64,000 nucleotides of DNA. Origin: Plenodomus lindquistii (Eukaryota; Ascomycota; Dothideomycetes; Pleosporales; Leptosphaeriaceae). The stretch is taken from the NCBI GenBank assembly GCA_025504975.1, contig JANUWI010000008.1, positions 62,001-126,000 of the forward strand, read 5' to 3'. This document shows positions 59,340 to 64,000 of this stretch, piece by piece; positions within the stretch are counted from its first letter, which is position 1, and the number at the start of each line of letters is the position of its first letter. Position numbers and translations under genes: made by a program. Under the pieces are notes generated by a model. The model had not been told where the DNA came from, made no database searches, and saw nothing but the letters and a program-made list of their open reading frames with translations.

Positions 59340-60091
59340 ATGCTTACCAATTCTGAGCGCGATTCCATGCCCGCAGACATAGCCAACTTCAATGTTTCCG
59401 ATCTGGTGAAAACGCCTCACAATGCACACCTTTACCAAGAAGTCCAAACCCTGAAGAAGCTCATCAGCGAGCTGGTGGACTATCAGCTGGCTCACCCGAA
59501 GATCGCAAAACCGAGATCTCGCGAGGAACTCGATGGCGACCAGACTGCGAAGCGAGACATTGAGAAGAAAGAGAAATACATCCGCGCGCAACTATCCATT
59601 ATCAAATCGCTGTATCGCCAGAGTGTGTTAAAAGTACGCGAGGAAAAGGCAAAAACATCGGACGACCGAGGAATCAACGATGCTCTGATACTGGGTCTGC
59701 ACAATCTGAAGTATGAGGAGCAGTCTCTACGATCTGAGATTTCGGCTGCGCAAAACTACGAGTACGTTCTCTCCACTCCACCCTGATTTCGCTGCTTACA
59801 TTGCCGAGTCACAAATACATGAAGCTCCCCCTCATCTCAGTGGAAGCATTCCTCGAGGAGTTTCCAGAACACAAAGACGCGAGCGAACAAGATCTCATGA
59901 CGGCGCGCATCGACCACGAATATCAAGTCCGGGTCAGGCTGGAAGAACGACGACAGGAGAAGCTGAAGCAGAAGCAGAAGCTCATTGCGGAAGTCAAGAA
60001 GGGCAAGGACGATCTCACCAAGCTGGATACAATGGTAGAGAAATTCATTGAGGCTGCAGAGCCTATCAAGAAGGTTCTAGCCACGGAGTAG
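59340..60091 (+). CDS. THOC5: THO complex subunit THOC5
   Basis: Exons 59340-59761 and 59809-60091 encode 234 residues; the 47-nt intron starts GTACGT and ends CCGAG. The protein is mostly coiled coil, with a central block that matches THOC5: an NLKYEEQSLRSEI segment, then a KLPLISVEAFLEEFPEH segment (the L.SVEEF motif of the family) and a following Arg/Glu/Lys-rich helix. THOC5 is part of the THO/TREX complex, which packages nascent mRNA for export and limits R-loops in the nucleus. ATG 59340 is the first in-frame ATG; ATG 59367 is an alternative 9 residues in. The length matches the short fungal form, which lacks the C-terminal half of the animal protein. Confidence 0.82.
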
Positions 60092-60718
60092 GCACATACA
60101 TCCTCACGCGGTAGTCCCAGTACTACCCTGGTCAGGTAGCAGCGACCAAGGATGAATGCTAGCCAGTGCTTCAAGTACTCGGCCAAGTGTTGTGGAAGGC
60201 GCTGGCGTTACCAGCAGCCAGAACTTGCGCTAATGATCGATCCATCTGAGCGTGTGGAGACAAGGTCTGCCGGAGGTGACACCTGCAACTGGTCATCTTA
60301 CAATAGAACCACGGGCGCAAAGGCTTTTCGTGAAGGCGTGCCATCTGCACAGCTCTACATCACGATGACAGGTCGCTATCAGGAGGCAGCTTTGAGCAAC
60401 GACGCTAACGGTTTTGGCGCATTATACCCAAATTTATTAATAGGAAATCATAAACTTGGAGATTGTGGATACGATAATTCCGTCTTACTACCACGCATTT
60501 CCGGATCCTACGCAAACATACTTTCTGTTAAGTTGGGATGAACGTGAACATGAACGTGAACATGCTGCAGGTGCACAGAATTGTGGGTCGGACCCTGATG
60601 GCTGACGTTATCGTACTCTATCTTAGTGCCTCGGGCATGCGATCATACTTTCGCGTTCGCGTCCTCCGACAATACCAAGTCCCCTCTCTACAAATAAGCC
60701 CACCGTGGCATCACGCTC
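60092..60718. other. Intergenic between THOC5 and the SNF2 gene
   Basis: About 630 bases between two genes in the same orientation. One 129-codon frame (60152-60541) lacks any motif. A short GAACGTGAACAT repeat lies at about 60538-60562. No gene is called. Confidence 0.4.
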
Positions 60719-63700
60719 ATGGCTTCCTTCGAGGGTCGCGTAGACGTCGTGAGCGTGAAACCACCCACGCCAGCCAAGTCCATCCCTCCGGATGGGCCGA
60801 CAATTTCACTGGACGCCAATGATGCCTCGGATAACTTTCGCGCCTTCCAATCTCTACTCGCTCCACTCGAGGCTCAACACAAGGGGGGTGATCGCGCGAA
60901 GAAAAGACGGAAGATCTCGAATGGAACAGCCGTTCCCGTTCATCAAAATGACGCCGACGTTACTGAGAGTGTGCTTTTAGCCAAAGTGACACTGGACTTG
61001 GTCAGTTGCGAATCTTCCTTTCGCACTGCTTGATCACTGACATTACCTTAGGATTCTCCCGGCCTGCCGAGCGATGGAGAAGGTTCGAGCACGCCACTCT
61101 TTGCGACGAACTCTGTCACTGTGTCACTGGAACGGTTTCAGATTAGCCATCAGGCGCCGAACGCCTTCCGTATCCTTCTTCGAAACCTTAGCACTGACTC
61201 AAGCGTTGAAGTCACCGCTACCGCTGAGCCTTCCTTGGTCGAGTCGATAAAACCGCATCTGGCAACCGCCGCTTCTGTATCTTTAAAGAAACAAGGCGTT
61301 CGAGCGGTCTTCTGCCATACTCGAATTTCTTCGCACACATCAGGTGGCAACCATAACAGGCTTGAGGTGGAGCTGAGATGGGTCTTGGGGATATCGGTCG
61401 TGGAAAGTCCAGGTGTTCGTGCGCACTACATGAAGGAGGATCTGCAAATTCTGTCAAAGTACTTGCGAGACGAGCGTGTTGACGGGAGCCCAGAGTGGGC
61501 GCTTGCTGATTTCTATGATGCGGTTCACGTACCACCGTCAGACTTGGAGGTCTCGCCCCGCATCGAACAAAGTCTCGCCGAAACCACTCTATATCCATTC
61601 CAACAGAGAGCAGTCGATTGGCTGCTGCGCCGTGAAGGTATGGCATTCTCGTCCAAAGATGTGCTTGAGCCCTTCAGCGAATCATCACCGCCCACATCCT
61701 TCAGATCGACCCAAGACGTGGCAGGGAGACAATGTTATGTTAGTCAGCTTCGCGGCAAGGTCGTCGTCGACCTTGACGAAGCCAAGGACGATGTTCTCCA
61801 GGGACTCAGAGGCGGCATACTAGCGGAAGAGATGGGTCTGGGCAAAACCGTCGAGCTGATAGCTCTCATCACTCACCACAAGCGTGATCTACCACAAGAT
61901 GACGTCTTCGATATATACACTGGTGTCTCGGTCAAACCAAGCGGTGCTACGCTCATCATCACACCACCATCCATTCTCGAGCAATGGATTGGTGAATTGC
62001 ATACACATGCACCGGAGCTCAAAGTTCTGCATTACACCGGTATACCTCCGCCCTCCGCGCCAAAGAGAGAGCATGCAGCTGCTACGGTCGAGAATTTGAT
62101 GCGATACGATGTAGTCTTGACCACATACGCTGTGCTTTCCAGAGAAATCCATCATGCGACACCACCACCAGATCGATCCTTACGCCATGAGCGACGTCAT
62201 GAGCGCCGTGCTAGCCCGCTTGTTGGTATCTCGTGGTGGAGGGTTTGTCTCGATGAAGCCCAGATGATTGAGAGCGGCGTCAGCCAGGCGGCCAAGGTTG
62301 CACGAATCATTCCGCGCTGCAATGCTTGGGCTGTGTCAGGAACACCACTTCGTAAAGATGTACAGGACTTGTTCGGACTCCTTCTTTTCTTGAGATGCGA
62401 TTACTTCGCCAACAAGAGTGCGGTGTGGAACAACATGGACAAGGCGTCGTTCCGGGCCATCTTCCAGCAGATTGCTCTGCGACACAGCAAAGACAAGATC
62501 CGCAACGAGCTTTCACTGCCTCCTCAAAAGCGTATCGTCATTACCGTACCATTCACGGCAATTGAAGATCAGCATTACACCGAGCTGATGCGTCAGATGT
62601 GCGATGCTTGCTTCCTCACCTCGGAGGGGCTCCCTTTGTATGAGGACCGAGATACAAGTGATCCCATGGTCATTGATCGCATGCGAGAGTGGCTAGTCCG
62701 GCTACGGCAGACATGCCTGCACGCCAATGTTGGTCGCAAGAACAGAAGAGCCCTAGGTGCCAGGAATGGGGCTCTGCGAACCGTACACGAAGTTCTCGAG
62801 GTCATGATTGAGCAGAACGATACATCCTGGAAGTCCGAAGCTCGAGAGATGATTTTGAACAAGATCAAATCAGGTCATGTCACGGCATTCGCTGGCAACA
62901 TTGAAGAGCGAGCACGGCAGGCATTGGTCATATACGAGGAGGCGTTGATCGACACGCAAAGCTATGTGGAGACATGCAGAGCAGAATTACTTGCTGAGCA
63001 ACAGAGGTTAGGCAAGCCCACCTTGGAAAAGTCCGATACCGTCGGAGCCGTCAATGACGAGTCCGATGATGATACGGAGAAGGATGGTGAGGATCTAGGT
63101 CGTATACTCGTTATTCGAAAATCTATACGGTCATTCCTGGAAGTCGAGCATGCTTGCAGGTTCTTCATTGCCACGACGTACCATCAGATCAAAGAGAAAG
63201 AAGGCCTCGCCAACCCCAACTCCGAAGAGTACCACAGATGCGGGAAGCTTGAGAGTTCGTGGTACGAGCAGGCAAAAGCCATCAGACGTGAACTCTTGAA
63301 AGAGTCTAAGGGCCGGGCCCGGCAACAAATGGCTAGAGTTGAGTCTCGCAAACCCTTCCGCCAGATTACCAACATCGACGATCTGCCGGGGCTGGGGGGT
63401 ATTGAGGCACGAAAATCCCTTGAGATGATGGACAATATCAGCGATTTCTTGAATGTGCAGGCGAAGCAAATCCAGATCTGGCGCATGAAGATCGTGGACA
63501 TCCTACTGTTGCCTCTGCTCGACGATGATGACGACAAAGAGATTAAAGGAGACGAATACGATGACTCACTGAAGGCCCAAGACGAGCTTTACGTATACAT
63601 CATGGCCCTGCGTACTCTCATCGCTGATCGTAATGCAGCTGTGAATGGCCTGCAGGATGAGCTTGTGGAGCATGAAATGAAGGCTGCAGAGAAGCAAGCG

Positions 63701-64000
63701 AAAGGGAAAGGCTTCAACAGTGTCGATCTTGGACACGCTCCTGAGCTCGTTATTGAGGTTGCAAATATTCGACGGAAGCTACAAGCAGATCGAAATGGAA
63801 GCTCGTTGAAGGGTGTGATCTATGGTATACGTTCATTGATTACCGGCCTGCAATGGAGAGCGGAGAGTGGTGACGCTCGAGCGACAGCAGAACTAGACGT
63901 CAATCAGAAGTACCTCACCCGAATCCAAGCAATTTCTACCGAGCAAGCAAAGATCATCGCCGATCTCGAGAAAGAACAAGACATGTTCCGCAGTGCCATG
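60719..64000 (+). CDS. SHPRH/Irc20-type SNF2 ATPase with RING finger, 5' part (partial)
   Basis: Exons 60719-61000 and 61052 to beyond the window; 1077 residues are visible. The 51-nt intron starts GTCAGT and ends CCTTAG. The SNF2 N-lobe is complete: Walker A GGILAEEMGLGKTVELIAL, TLIITPPSILEQW, the DEAQ-type Walker B in WWRVCLDEAQMIE, and AVSGTPLRKDVQDLFGLL. Then begins the long helical insert that in SHPRH separates the two ATPase lobes and carries a RING finger; RING and C-lobe would lie past position 64000. SHPRH and yeast Irc20 are nuclear ubiquitin ligases that act on chromatin and in damage tolerance. The long insert and DEAQ box favour SHPRH/Irc20 over Rad5, though without the RING this is not fully proven. 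Confidence 0.88.

Noticed and set aside
1..64000. Search for a gene cluster, transposon or CRISPR-like system
   Set aside because: No polyketide or peptide synthase, transposase, reverse transcriptase, terminal repeats or spaced direct repeats were recognised; the window is ordinary eukaryotic gene space with one accessory-looking island.

Overview
The window reads as nuclear DNA of a filamentous ascomycete (Pezizomycotina). The evidence is many intron-containing genes with short introns (mostly 44-69 nt, GT-AG, with CTAAC/CTGAC-like branch sites), together with a cutinase, a psi-factor oxygenase, a HET-domain relic, a Zn2Cys6 regulator and fungal INO80/THO subunits. A Dothideomycete is plausible but is only inference. 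Exon structures were worked out by eye from splice signals, reading frame and conserved motifs. No transcript data or database search was available.

Layout. 0-9 kb: a MYND zinc-finger protein (+), a Cys-rich CrpA/Pca1-type heavy-metal P1B-ATPase (-) and an unrecognised basic protein in four exons (-). 9-21 kb: a Net1/Dnt1-like nucleolar protein (+), a microsatellite-rich gap, a large Bem3-type PX-PH-RhoGAP protein (-), and mitochondrial ribosomal protein uS13m (-) back to back with an ER cyclophilin (+). 24-30 kb: the DED1 RNA helicase (+) and an Ies1-type INO80 subunit (+). 31-43 kb: a Zn2Cys6 transcription factor (+), a PLAC8 Cys-rich protein (+), a dioxygenase/P450 fusion (Ppo, linoleate diol synthase type, -) and a DUF2235 hydrolase (+). 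43-54 kb is gene-poor and accessory in character: an unrecognised secreted protein (+), a secreted cutinase (-), a broken HET gene (-) and an MFS sugar transporter (+), with long stretches where I see no gene. 54-64 kb: an ankyrin-repeat protein (-), a gene-poor gap, THO subunit THOC5 (+) and the 5' part of an SHPRH/Irc20-type SNF2 ATPase (+), which runs off the window end.

The housekeeping genes (uS13m, cyclophilin, DED1, Ies1, THOC5, SHPRH) are intact and do not form one pathway. The Ppo oxygenase makes oxylipins that in relatives control sporulation and secondary metabolism. The cutinase, secreted protein and sugar transporter would fit a plant-surface lifestyle, but that is inference from neighbourhood only.

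The most interesting observations are these. The cyclophilin gene can encode either a soluble form ending in HAEL or a form with a C-terminal membrane segment, depending on splicing of one intron. The same gene carries an apparent GC-AG intron. The HET gene is broken by stops that fit C-to-T (RIP-like) mutation. The ankyrin protein shows a three-ankyrin super-repeat. The Ppo enzyme keeps every P450-side residue expected for diol-synthase activity. No tRNA, rRNA, CRISPR array or intact transposon was recognised.
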